This document shows, one piece after another, positions 1-11,900 of a stretch of DNA of 64,000 nt. Numbering within the stretch: the stretch's first letter is position 1; each line of letters begins with the position of its first letter. Location of the stretch: contig JAITYX010000042.1 in the NCBI GenBank assembly GCA_021018815.1, forward strand, positions 635,001 to 699,000, in the 5' to 3' direction. A program made the position numbers and the translations under genes. This DNA is from Talinum fruticosum (lineage: Eukaryota > Streptophyta > Magnoliopsida > Caryophyllales > Talinaceae). Under the pieces are notes generated by a model, which searched no databases, was not told the origin of the DNA, and saw only the letters and a program-made list of their open reading frames with translations.

Positions 1-792
1 TACTCGCTGATAAGACTTAGAATTGTTATTTTATGTCAATTTGGAACCTTTTCTTGCATATGCATTAGTGATTGACAACTTTGTATTTTGCTGCTCAAGA
101 ATGAAACACTGTTAGCCTATGCCTTAGCCTCGTCAGTAAGAAAGTTAAGTTTTTCTTTGACGAGGGAAAATTTTGACCAGGAAACCAAAGAGCAGGATGT
201 AAGAGGGTTTTCATCAAACTTTACAGCTTTTAACGAAGAACAAAAATTTCTATTCTCCCTTGCTGGCTTTTAGCAAGGTTTCAATGATATGTATGGAGAT
301 TTTTTCCTGTACCTCTGATTACAAAGCTGATTGTAGTTACAACAATTTAGTATCTCTGTTGATTTATTCTGATGGGGGGTAGATTTAGTTTCAGACTTCC
401 ATGTTGTGGAATAGCTACTACTTGATGAGTAATAGAAATGAATGTAAGAGTGCTAAGGAGCGAGGAATGAATATGAGTATGGATAGACTATATAGGAGGT
501 TTTGGAGCCTTCATATGGAGATGTAATGACTGCATATGATGCCAAGTTAGGAAACATGTTAAAGATTTATAGCACTAGTCTTGATGGGTTTTATCAATGC
601 TCCAATCTATATTATAAAAGCTTTCATGCTTGAAGCATTGTTGTAAAAGGTATCTCAAAACACACATCAACTATTGAAAGGCCGTTAATCTTTGTGATCT
701 TACTTTACAAGTGTTTTGATTTTTAATACCTAGATGATAAGTTGATTAGACTATTTGCACATATTTGCTCAGAAAATTTTCCCGTCAAGCAG
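1..792 (+). other. Upstream intron sequence of the SUMO protease gene; no exon recognised
   Basis: The first exon I can read in the protease gene starts at 793 with a codon split across the splice junction, so the preceding exon must lie upstream. I looked here for the segment expected just before it (the region ending in a D-F-Y-I-K type sequence) and did not find it. The stretch is T-rich and reads as intron. Short open frames such as 88-273 have no recognisable content. Confidence 0.5.
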
Positions 793-3700
793 GTATCTAA
801 AGAATGAAATTCCTCCTCAAGAAAGGCATAAGTTCCACTTTTTCAATAGCTTCTTCTTCAGGAAGTTGGCTGATCTTGACAAAAACCCTTCTAGTGTGTT
901 TGATGGCAAGGCTGCCTTTCAACGTGTTCGCAAATGGACAAGGAAAGTGAATATATTTGAGAAGGATTACATATTCATTCCAGTTAATTATAAGTAAGAA
1001 AATAATTGCACACAAATTTTTATTCTTCTTCAGCTTTATAGAATTAATGTTTTGACTCTCATATAACATATGTTGCTTTTATATCAGTCTTCACTGGAGT
1101 TTGCTAGTCATATGCCATCCCGGTGAAGCCTGCAACTTCAATGGTAAGTACTTGTCATAAACAATTTGACAAGATAACTTTGAAGCCTTGTCAATTATTG
1201 CAGTCAGGCTGTGCTGCCCCCCCCACAAAAAAAAAACCTCCTTTGTCCCTTCCAATACTCTACTGTTATTGTCATTGTTGAAGCTCAAAACCAATAGTGT
1301 CAGTAAGCTCAGTCTTGTGCTTTATTGCTGAATCTCAGATGAGGTTGTGGACAAATCCTTGAAGGTTCCTTGTATCTTGCACCTGGATTCCATCAGAGGA
1401 AGTCATATGGGTCTGAAGGATCTTATCCAGAGGTATATCTACTGCTGTGTTAGATTTAAAAATATTTGTCGAAGCTGAACACTTTCTGGTGTTTAGTGTG
1501 AGCGCTGTAAATGCATAACAAATCTAGAAGTGGGCTATTTTAATTTTTCAAGTAGGCAGTAATTTGGCCTATGTGTCGACTCTGGATTAAGTGGAGTCTT
1601 CTTCTAGTAACTGGCAGCACTCGGCCTTAACTCTTGGCTACTAATAATTTTGTTTCAGTTTTCAAGGTTCCGTCCTACAGAGGCCGTTTTTATATCCAGA
1701 GGCTGCGTTGAGTGAGGATTGTAGTATTTCTTGATGAACTTAACAAATCTTTTTGTTGGAACTTGATATCGAATCTTTCAGTAGCCCTCTTTGTATTCTG
1801 TTTTTGCTAGCAATGGTTTATCCCTGCCAGGCTTTTGACTTCAAGATGAGGTTCTTGATCCTATCAAAATGACTGCATAAAGGAACTGATTAACTTAATT
1901 GTCTTAGTGAAATATATGCACTGTTGAGTGCTCTTCACTTCTTGTTGCCTTGTCCTCTGTGTGCTTCTCTTTTGCTGCTGTTGAATAGTGGTGGTTGGGT
2001 GGGGGAGCCTCTTTGATATTTTTCCTCCTGATCATCAATGCTTTACAAATATACATTATGTCTATCTTTAGTTGGGTCCACTAACTTTCATTGTCTGTTG
2101 AAACGACAGTTATCTTTTGGAAGAGTGGAAAGAGAGGCACAAGGACACCTCTGAGGATATTTCTTCCAAATTTCTGAACCTACGATTTCTCTCACTTGAG
2201 GTACATGTGGAGTGATCTCTTCCTTTCCATTCTCTTTGAACTGAGACAAAATGGTGCTTTGTATCTATGTGATTTATTAGATGATGTCAGTAGTCCTTGG
2301 TATTTGCTTGTAACCCATATACAAATCCTTGTCAAACTGCTAATTTTAGACAAGACTTTTGAAAAATCATTATGTTTGCACCTGAGTTTTGGGAAGATCA
2401 AGATGTGTATTTTGAATTTTTATATTGTGATGCTTGTTTTCCTCAATTTTTTAAAACTTTAAGGTCTGCTCTGTACAACAATTTTAAGTGAATGTGAGCC
2501 TTGTAGTTACAGTTATACCAACAACTAATTAGTTGCCCTCAGCAAGTTGAGAAAAGAATTTGCAAGTGTCAAATGCAGAGAATCCCACGCCTTTCAATGA
2601 ATAGGAATTATACATCAAAGTTTAGACTGCTCAATTTCTTTATTTGTTGACAAATTTCATTTATTATGTCGTTTATTTTTCCTTCTCTGTTGTGCTTTTG
2701 TTATTACGGCTGTTTATGAAGCAAAGACACCATTAATCTATGCTGTGATTTATATAAGTATGATAATTTATCTTATAATGATGGTCCCTGGATCTTCCCT
2801 CTGTGTGTGCTACTTATAGCCATAGGTCTCTGTATCTTCTCTTATGTTCATGTTACTTCTCTATTTCCATTTCTCTGCTGAAGGATTGGTATGGGCAACA
2901 TGCGCTGACCTTAACTCTTCTTCTCCTTTCTGAGGCAGCTTCCACAGCAAGAGAACTGCTCCGATTGCGGTCTCTTCTTGCTACATTATGCAGAGCTGTT
3001 TATCGCCGAAGCACCTGCAAACTTTAATCCATTCCGGATCAACAAGTTCGATAATTTTGTAAGTGATCCTCTTTTCTTTATAAATTGTTGTTCTAGAGGA
3101 GTAGTTGGTTATTTTACGTGTAAATATTGTTAGATGTGTAATGAGTTATGAAGATATATTGCTCTATTATTTAATGGCTTGAATGGTTCAAAGTTTTGCT
3201 CTTTCCTTGGGGTTGGACTTCATCTTGAACTAGTCATGAATTTGCACACTGCCAATATGTCGACTTTATTAGCCTCTGAAAGCACCAGGGCCATTGTGGC
3301 ATTTTAAACATGTTTTGTCTTAATCATTTGATGCCTGTCAATTTGATGGGTTACCGATTTTTCTTCCATCGTCCTTTCTTTTATTTGATTTGATGGCTAC
3401 CCAATGTCTTTTACCAGTAGTTCCACCTGATTTTCTAACTTTCCCCCTTTTTCTAGCATTATTTTGGAGTTTCTATAATTTTAGATATTATTATTATAGA
3501 ATTTGCTGGTGGTTGAAATTTGATGGTAGTTTGATCAATCTTTTCCAGCTCAAGCCAGATTGGTTTGTGCCAGCTGAAGCTTCTCTTAAGCGTGTTCATA
3601 TTCAGAGGTTGATCTATGAACTCCTTGAAAGTCGTTCTCAGGGAATTGCTTTGTCTTCTTGCAATGGTGAAGCGCACTCCTCAGCTGTGCAAGATAGCAG

Positions 3701-5400
3701 TGAACATGACCATGGCATAGAAATTCTTTCAGAGAAAAGGAGCACGGGGACTTTTTTAATAGAAAAGTCTCTTATTCCCAGTCTCTTCAGGGGATGGAAA
3801 TGGGTCTTCTTGATGTATCATTATATAGAAATTCCCAGTGCATTAATGATCCAGACTTGGGTATGACTGAGCTTCTTCAACAATGCCAGCAATATGATCA
3901 GGGTGCATCACATGTGCGGCTAGGGTGTTCTATGTCACCAATCAGGGTGAGTGAGTTTGTTAATTATTATATATTTTTCCATTTTAATGAGACAGGAGAG
4001 GTATGAAACTACAAATTGCATCTCAACTGTGAAGTCTCTCTTAGCTGCTGGTATTGCCTCAGCTTAAATGTGTGGGCTACACTTTTATTCTCGTTTGTTT
4101 TTGTGATGACTCGATCAAACCTAGATGAGCCCGCTCATTGATTGACCTGGTTGATTCATCGCAGCTTGTGTCATTAACTGGGCTTGAGGTGGGTTGGCCT
4201 ATTTTTATGTCTATGGTACGATTATCACAGATGCTGAACTCCAACTAGGCTCTGTGAACTGGTTTGACCCATGAAGTTGCCTGCCCTAGGCCTTTCGTTT
4301 TATGGGCTTGTCCTACAAAGAAAACTTGTGCAGTTCCAGTGATCCTTGTTAGGTTGATTTGGACTAACTGCATATACTGATGATTCCCCCTTTTTTCCCC
4401 TGTGCTTAATACCATCTGTTTTGGTCTCCTTAGCTCTGTGACATGTCTTCCTTTTTTATTTCAGCAAGAATGTGACTTCTCATGCATAAAAATTCATTCT
4501 GTTAGTGTTAATTGCCTAAGACTGGTGTATCTTTGTACTCAAATGGCACAGGAAGAAGTGGACGATGATGAACATCTTGTCCATTCTACCTTGGGCCAGG
4601 CTGGAGTAGATTTTTGTGGGGGGTTTGCTTGGAACACAGAATTGTCTGATCATGCGGAATCCGAGGGGGATCCATCACTTGTCTCTAATTGTTCATCTGA
4701 TGATTCCGAAGAAATGACTATAATTGATTGCAACCCTGAGAAGCAAGGCACAGGAACAGATAAAAACCAAAGTCAAAATTTGGAGGCATCAAAAGAAAAT
4801 ATGGATAGTATGACAGACAGCTATGCTTCTGCTTCTAGTGACATGATGGAGACCCCAGCTGAAGACTCTCAAGAGTTTAATAAAATTTATGGGAGCAATT
4901 ATCAGGAGTATCTGCCATCCTCTAATCCAGAAGAGGTGCTTCATCATACTTCGCAAGAAGTCAGTAAGAATGATGAAAATGGAGATGCTGCTTGTCTTGA
5001 TGAGAAGTTGATTCAGCCATCTTCACAAGAACTCTGTAAGTACGATGAAAATGGAAAGGAGGTTGCTTGTCTTGCTGAGAAGTTGATTCAGCCATCTTCA
5101 CATGGATTCTGTAAGGACGATGACAATGGCGAGGAGGTTGCTTGTCCTGACGAGAAGTTGATTCAACCATCTTCACAAGAACTCTGTAAGAACGATGAAA
5201 GTGGGGAGGAGGTTGCTTGTCCTGACGAGAAGTTGATTCAACCATCTTCACAAGAACTCTGGAAGGACGATGAAAATGGAGAGGTTGCTTGTCTCGCTGA
5301 GAAGTTGGTGGTTGAGGATTCATCTTCGGAGTCTGATGACGATAGAGTAGCAAAGAGAATACGACTTACACCTTCCCTTGATGCGAAACAAGACTTTTAA
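793..5400 (+). CDS. ULP2-type SUMO-specific cysteine protease, 3' part (partial, one apparent frameshift)
   Basis: Removes SUMO from nuclear proteins (Ulp1/C48 peptidase family, plant ULP2-like branch). Exons: 793-993, 1088-1143, 1339-1432, 2110-2200, 2939-3058, 3551-3946, 4552-5400; the 5' exons lie outside the window. The catalytic set is visible: His in N-L-H-W (codon 1092-1094), Asp in L-H-L-D-S (1386-1388), Gln in L-P-Q-Q-E-N (2948-2950) and Cys in C-S-D-C-G (2966-2968). Phases join cleanly through 3058. In exon 3551-3946 the frame moves by one base near 3746-3757, after which a sequence typical of the family resumes (S-L-Q-G-M-E-M). The last exon is acidic, contains five tandem 25-residue repeats and ends with a basic K-R-I-R-L motif near the C terminus, as in other plant ULP2 proteins. 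The protease fold is complete; the tail is regulatory or disordered by inference. Confidence 0.9.
4945..5313 (+). repeat. Coding tandem repeat, period 75 bp (last unit 72 bp)
   Basis: Within the last exon of the SUMO protease the motif E-K-L-I-Q-P-S-S-Q-E-L recurs. The DNA landmark gagaagttg starts at 5002, 5077, 5152, 5227 and 5299, giving spacings of 75, 75, 75 and 72 bp. Each unit codes for about 25 residues rich in D, E, N and S with one or two Cys. The period is a multiple of three, so the frame is kept. Confidence 0.93.
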
Positions 5401-8400
5401 CAAGCTTGTCAAATGAAACTGCCGATGAGTCTTGCGCCTCACAAGCACAGAAGCCGTCTTCCTAGGTGGACATGCTCGGTTTGAAACCATGGCCTATAAA
5501 CCCCCTCCCAAAAAAAAGGAAACATCATGTTAGACTCCGAGGAATTGTAGAGCCCAGTTGCAAGGAAAAAGAAAAATGTGAGGGGCCCATGTTATAGATG
5601 TTTTTGTTCATAGTTAACCTGTCTAGGATTCTTTTGACCCGCCATGCGTGTGAATATCATCAGGGATGTAAACATGGCGAGCTTAATGCCTTAATGTTAG
5701 TAGACAACTAGTTGAAGTAGATGTCTAGTTCCATGGTTTTGGACCCAGCAAACTACTTATTTATTCTGTGGATTATGTATGAACAGTATGGTATGTTGGT
5801 AATCAGGAGAAATAGCAAGTTATTAGTGGAAGTGGGAATAGCTAAATGTAGCAGATGGCAATAAGGGTTGCTTTTCTTTCTTTGCTGTTTGTAGTCGTTG
5901 GTTGTTTTCAAACTCGTCGTCTTTTTAATTGAACCCCTCGCCCCTCCCTCCAAAAAAAAAAAACTACAAATTATACTCGAGTCTATAAATCTAAGGTATC
6001 ATATATGATATTAGTGTTAGTCAAAACCCTATCCCAATATTTGTTGCAACTTCCACCTTCAGCAAGTATTATTCCTTCATGTTTTCATTGCGCTCTCAAC
6101 TCGAGTCCTTTTTCATTTCTATTTTGTAATCACTTTTTGCCCAAAAACATGTGAATATAACATCATGAAAACATTCATAAACAAGGACCACTTATTTTCA
6201 AATGTTGAAAGTCATTTATTGGCAATAACTTGTAAGGATAGCAAAATAAAATGATGGACTTCGACAAAATGCAAACTTGAATGACAAGCAATTGTGGCCT
6301 TGGCATTTTTCAAGCATTCAATTTGCACTCCATCATGTGATGGTGCCTATCTAGATTTTCCCCAAATATGGGCTTATTTATTTTTATGATCCGTATTTTA
6401 GTGAAAAATTCATAATTTTTAATCCATCTGACTCCTCTCAACTCTTTTCAGTTTCATTCCACTAGTATTACAAAAAAAATTCCACTTTTTTCGCTCCTTT
6501 CTATTCCCTTTCATTATGTTCCATTCTTCCCACTACCAATTCCTCGAGAATTATACTCTATTTCACGCAATTCCACTCTTTTTCATCTCTTTCTGCTTCT
6601 CCTAAAGCAAATCCATTCTTTTCCACTTCTCTCCAATCCTCATTTTTCCCCCACCGACAAGAACAAATCCTCAAATGAGGAAAAACCTCTCTTGTTTGGT
6701 CAAAATGTAAAGAAATTCATGTGTCAAGTTTTCTCCAAAAAGACTAAAACTTAATGCGTACTTGAATACTTGCCATGTGCTAACCTACCTCCTCCCAAAC
6801 CTACGCCACAAAATCCAAACTCTTTCCTTGTGTCATGTCTCCTCCAACATCCCTAATTGCTTCATCCTTTAATTAATTCCTAATATTAATGGTGAATTGG
6901 TTGGCCCCTTCTTTGAGCCACAAATTTGCCTTTTCATCTCCAATCACTTCAGAGAAAAAAAAATTCTGTTGAAAATATATTGTAGAAGATTTCAGTTAAT
7001 TGACGATGAAAAATGATTCGATGAAGTCCCACACTTTGATTGGATTGTCATGGTGGTTGGATGGAATCACATTGAGCATAGATACCTTGGATTGGAATAT
7101 TCACCATCTCTTCAACTGCATCTAGCTTTCTCCTCTTCTATTTTTTTATCCTTTTTAATTTTATTTTGAGTTTGAGGCATAAAAGACGGTGTAATATAAT
7201 AGAGGATGGGGAAATCGGATGTAAAATATAATATACCCAAAACCTCATTACTAATGTTTATGAGCCATTGAGTTTAGAGAATAACATATGGGATCCATGA
7301 TCCATCCATATAATCGCTGTTATTATATATATATTCTCCTTGATTTTAGGGTGTACAACTTAGTATTCTTTTTCGAGACATTCCACTACTAACATATTAT
7401 ATCGTATATATTTGTCATGTAATAAGTTATATAGTATACAAAATTTCTTTTTTCCTCCTGAGCATGTTGCTAGATATTCATCTATTACCATTCCCGTTTG
7501 ATTAAATGTATGCACGTGTTGAAACCTTGTCAATAGGACCACACATGAGAAAATATATTAAATACATAAAAGTGAGATAGTCTCTTGTTTAAAAATTAAT
7601 AAGTTTTGAGTATGTATATAAGTGGATACGTTAATTATCCCAATACCAATTAGTTTGGATTGAAACCTCATATATTTATATACATAACTCTTTATAAGTT
7701 TAAACGACTCTTTTACATAGGTTTATTTATTTTTTCTATCTTCTTTCATCTCTTTCCACCCCTGTCCAACGCATGCCAATTTCTTTCAATTAATTGTAAC
7801 TATTTGCGATATATGTTCCATTGTTTTTTATAACTTCTTCAACTCTTTTTATACCTTATAATTCCATCTTACAATTGAAAATAACATCCTTTTAAATATT
7901 TGATATATGACGAATTAACATTATATGTGTTATATAACGTGTCAATGTCAAAAGATTAATTTACACCAAAATGTATATATGATCTACATTTAAGTAATAT
8001 ATGTATTTATACAGACATGATTTTGACAAAAAAGAAGAAGATAGACTTATTAATATTGAAATCTTATAGTTGAACAATGTCTCATCAAAAATATTTTTTG
8101 GATAACTCATCTAAAATGTAAAATATAAAGTTTGAATAAAATTGGATACAAGGTGTTATGAAATTTGGAACAAGAATAAATTTAAACTTTCAGTATAATT
8201 AATCAAAGACATGATGTATGTAAATATTAAAAATGAATAAATTTATTCACTCATATATGACGTGCTATTTAAGAAAAATTAGATAACTTGAGTTTAAGAG
8301 ACAATCTTATGAGATGAACTATTATTCGCCTTGCATTAAGAAGTTACTTTTCCATAAGGTGATTTTTCTAACCATTTTTAAATGAAAAGTTTTTTTAAAA

Positions 8401-8937
8401 AATTGAAAATAGAAGGGTGGAAAGCCAGACGAGAGAGGAAGAAGACGTTTTGGATGCAGACATCACGGGAAAAAGAAGGGGGAAAAAAAAGAAAGGGAAA
8501 AAGAAATAACTCCTAATCCCACACTAAAAACCCCCAAAGTTTCTCCACACATGGGAGAAGAGCTGTACCTCCACCGTAACGTCCCTCCCCCAAACCCAAT
8601 GCTTTCTCCACTCTCTCTCCCCCTCTTCCCTCTTCTCTCTCCCCTGAAGCCCCCATTCCATGACACTCCAGCCCATTTTCAGTTTCAGTTGCTAGCCCTT
8701 GTTTCTCATTCCTCTCTTCTCTCTCTTCCTGGGTGAGATTCGCTTTCAACAGCAAAGACCCTTTCATTCGTCGTCTTCTTCCCTTTGTTCACTAGCTGCT
8801 TCAATTGGGTTTGGTCTCTTCTTTTCTCTCATTTGGTAAAGGCTGAGAACTGGGTTTTCATTCAATTTTGAAGGGTTGTTCTGATCTGGGTTTGATTTGG
8901 GATCTGTGAGTGTGTATGTGAGAGAGAAGGGGGAGGA
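5401..8937. other. 3' UTR of the protease gene, AT-rich intergenic DNA, then promoter and 5' leader of the transporter gene
   Basis: The first few hundred bases after the stop at 5400 are probably 3' UTR. 6360-6660 holds degenerate T/C-rich repeats of the type ttccact/ttccattc with no coding content. 7000-8450 is AT-rich with no supported gene. From about 8510 the sequence becomes strongly CT-rich on the + strand, which suits the 5' leader of the gene starting at 8938. The antisense open frames at 8463-8767 are low-complexity artefacts of this leader. Confidence 0.6.
8560..8735 (+). promoter_or_regulatory. CT-rich 5' leader of the UDP-galactose transporter-like gene
   Basis: A long C/T-rich block (repeated ctctctc, ccctcttcc) lies 200-380 bases before the start codon. 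Pyrimidine-rich leaders and Y-patch promoters are common in plants; the exact transcription start cannot be fixed from sequence alone. Confidence 0.45.
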
Positions 8938-11900
8938 ATGGAGGAGGGAAGACTGAGTCAGTTGGCTGTGATTCGATCTCTTCTTTCAATTGTGCAATGG
9001 TGGGCTTTCAACGTTACCGTCATTATCATGAACAAATGGATCTTTCAGGTCTGTTTTAGTGTCTGTATTTCGTTTGTTTTCTTCTGCATTTGCTCGTTTG
9101 ATCTTTCAGTTTATCGAGGAGTTATTCAGCTGTTGCGTCTGCATTTGAATGATCCAACATACTGATTTTGGGTTTGCTTTGTTTAATTCTCCTTGTATTT
9201 GGGTATGATGACCGTTAATTTAAGTTCCTAAAACAAGGTTTCCAATATTTTGCCCATTATTCTACTAGTTGGCGCTAGAAATGACAATAAGATTCATATT
9301 TAGTTTTTCTTTCTTTCGTGTGTGCGTCTTGGAGGAGGGGTTGTTATTATGCTCTTTACATTTTAATTGCTACAAAAAGTGTGCTTTAAATGTAGCCATG
9401 GAAAAGATGATGTATACAAGGCAATATCAATCCATATATTCATCTTTACAATTAGGATTGGGCATGAGACAAGCTGCTCAAGAATTGATTGGGATTGATT
9501 TGGTTCAAAGCTTCGTCCATTCGTTTTTCTTAAATGAACAAGCAAACTCAAATTTGAACTTTGGCTCGTTGATCAAACAAGTTGGGTTTGAGGTGATTAG
9601 TGTTTGGTTTCAAACCTTGTGAAATGATCACTTCTGTGTGAGTGTCTATTTGTCATACTCTTTCCAAGGAAAGTCTTGTACTTTTTGGATTAATAATGAA
9701 TTATCTTACAATTGATCTGAAGGTTTATTGATTAGAGTTCTCTGCATTGATCAATTTGTATTCCGTTGATTTTTCTTAAACAGAAATTGGATTTCAAATT
9801 CCCCTTACTGTATCATGCATCCATTTCATATGCTCGTCTATTGGAGCTTATGTGGGAATCAAGGTTTTGAAGGTCAAGCCTCTGATATCAGTTGATCCTG
9901 AGGATCGCTGGAAAAGGATATTCCCCATGTCGTTTGTGTTCTGTATCAACATAGTCCTGGGAAATGTGAGCTTACGTTACATCCCAGTTTCCTTCATGCA
10001 GACTATTAAGTCTTTCACTCCTGCAACCACAGGTTAATTTGAGAACTGGAACTACAAGTTTTCATTACTATGCATACTGTGCTTGATTGCATTTTCATGG
10101 TCATGTCTTTGACTGAGGGTGCTTTTGTTACAGTTATTTTGCAGTGGCTAGTATGGAGAAAATACTTTGACTGGAGAATCTGGGCTTCCTTGGTTCCTAT
10201 TGTGGGAGGAATTCTTCTTACCTCTATTACAGAGCTGAGCTTTAACATGTTTGGTTTCTTGGCTGCTTTGTTTGGTTGCCTGGCCACTTCTACAAAAACT
10301 ATTCTCGCTGAGTCTCTTTTGCATGGCTACAAGTTTGATAGGTATTCTCTCGACCATTGTTGTTCTTTCTTTAGTTTCTATACTCTGTTCAAACCAAATC
10401 TAGCCAAACCAATACCACAAAATCTTGCCTAGGAAGTCTGTGTATGAGTGTGTGTGTGTGTATGTTTCTTTTCCTTTTGCTTTCTTTCTTTCTCTGTTTT
10501 TTTTTTAATCTGGGGGAGGGGGGTGTTTACATGTATGCAACCTTACACCTCAAATGTAAAGAGGTTGTCTTCAGTGGACCGAATTCTGCTTTTTACTTTT
10601 ATGCACTCCACTGACTTCTTAGCAGTTTGTTCAAGTTTCGTCTGTTGTCCTGCTCAATATCCCTTGTTGGTAGTCTTGGTTTTTTCTCAGGGGCTAAAGG
10701 AATTGCAAGTCTTTAATTCTCAGTTATCTTCTGAACCATTTTACAGAACGCATATTTGTGAGAATATGATTTCATGCTTCTGATAGTTGCCCATCAATTT
10801 TCATTGTTGGAAAAGATAACTTAAGGCATCTATTGACCCAAGCTATAGTACATGGCTTTCTATGGATTGGTACACATTTTGAGTTCCCTCCTTTCACCTG
10901 GAAGTTAATTCATACAACTGCTAGTCAGATCCTTTAATGTTCCTTGCTGTACTTGGGAGACAAAGGACATATACATGAGATTTTATTTTCAAGAATCTTA
11001 GGGTACTCAGGTACTTGGAATATAAATATAATGTGGAAAAACTGGACACCCTCATGTTGAAACTTCCCCTTCTGAGTAGTCTAAATAACATAAAGCCAGT
11101 ATTTTTGGAAGGAAGGATCATCATCATTTCATCTATTTCCTTTGTTTTCTGTGATTTATTTATCTTGTCTCCTAGATTAATCTTGTCTAATTGGCTTAGA
11201 CCATTTGAAGTTGGAAAGAGTGATGAGTGTAGTCGTTCAATTCAAGACTGCTAAAACCTGGAAAGAAGGATATCTTGGCATTTTGGTACACTTTTGTTAT
11301 AATCTTGATCCTTGATATATGTGTCTAATGGAATTGGTGGGATTAGACTGAAGACTGTAGGAACTCAGAAGCCAGCTGAGTTGGATTCCTGTGAAACCAC
11401 CGCAGGCTACCCGAACTGAAGCAGGAAATTGGGTCATACAATGTTCTAATGGCATCTGAAAAGATGCAGACCTTATTTGTATCTGCTTGAAGAATGTTTG
11501 GAGCCACTTGTCATTTCTTTTTTTTCCTTTTTTTTGGGGGGGATATTTTCTATGTCTCATAGTAAGTTTTTGTATTCTAGAATTTGGGCAATACTTATAC
11601 CACGCACCCGGCTATATGGACCCGTTGACATGACACAATTTGGGAAGCGAATCTAATCATTTTTGGAAAAAGGGATCATGGATTTAGGGGTAGATTTTGA
11701 AAAATTAAAACAAAATACTATATATGGTAACTTGGGTCCATAGACCCGGGTCCATGGTATAATATGTCGAACTAGGGTGAGTAGGTCAAAGCGGATAATG
11801 AGGTTCAGCCATGCTACTTTCAAGCAGTCTTATGTTTGATTTAATTTGAAAGATCCAACTTCAAGTTAGCCTTTTTGGAGAAAACTTGCCAAAAGAGCAT

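Noticed and set aside
4080..4335. Possible transposon remnant in the last intron of the SUMO protease gene
   Set aside because: GC-richer than the flanks, but no inverted ends, target duplication or coding remnant could be seen.
4961..5353. 130-codon antisense frame over the SUMO protease repeats
   Set aside because: It exists only because the 75-bp coding repeat keeps all frames periodic; the sense frame carries the conserved C-terminal motif.
8463..8767. Antisense open frames in the transporter leader
   Set aside because: Gly/Arg/Glu-rich low-complexity translations of a CT-rich leader; no family content and no splice context.
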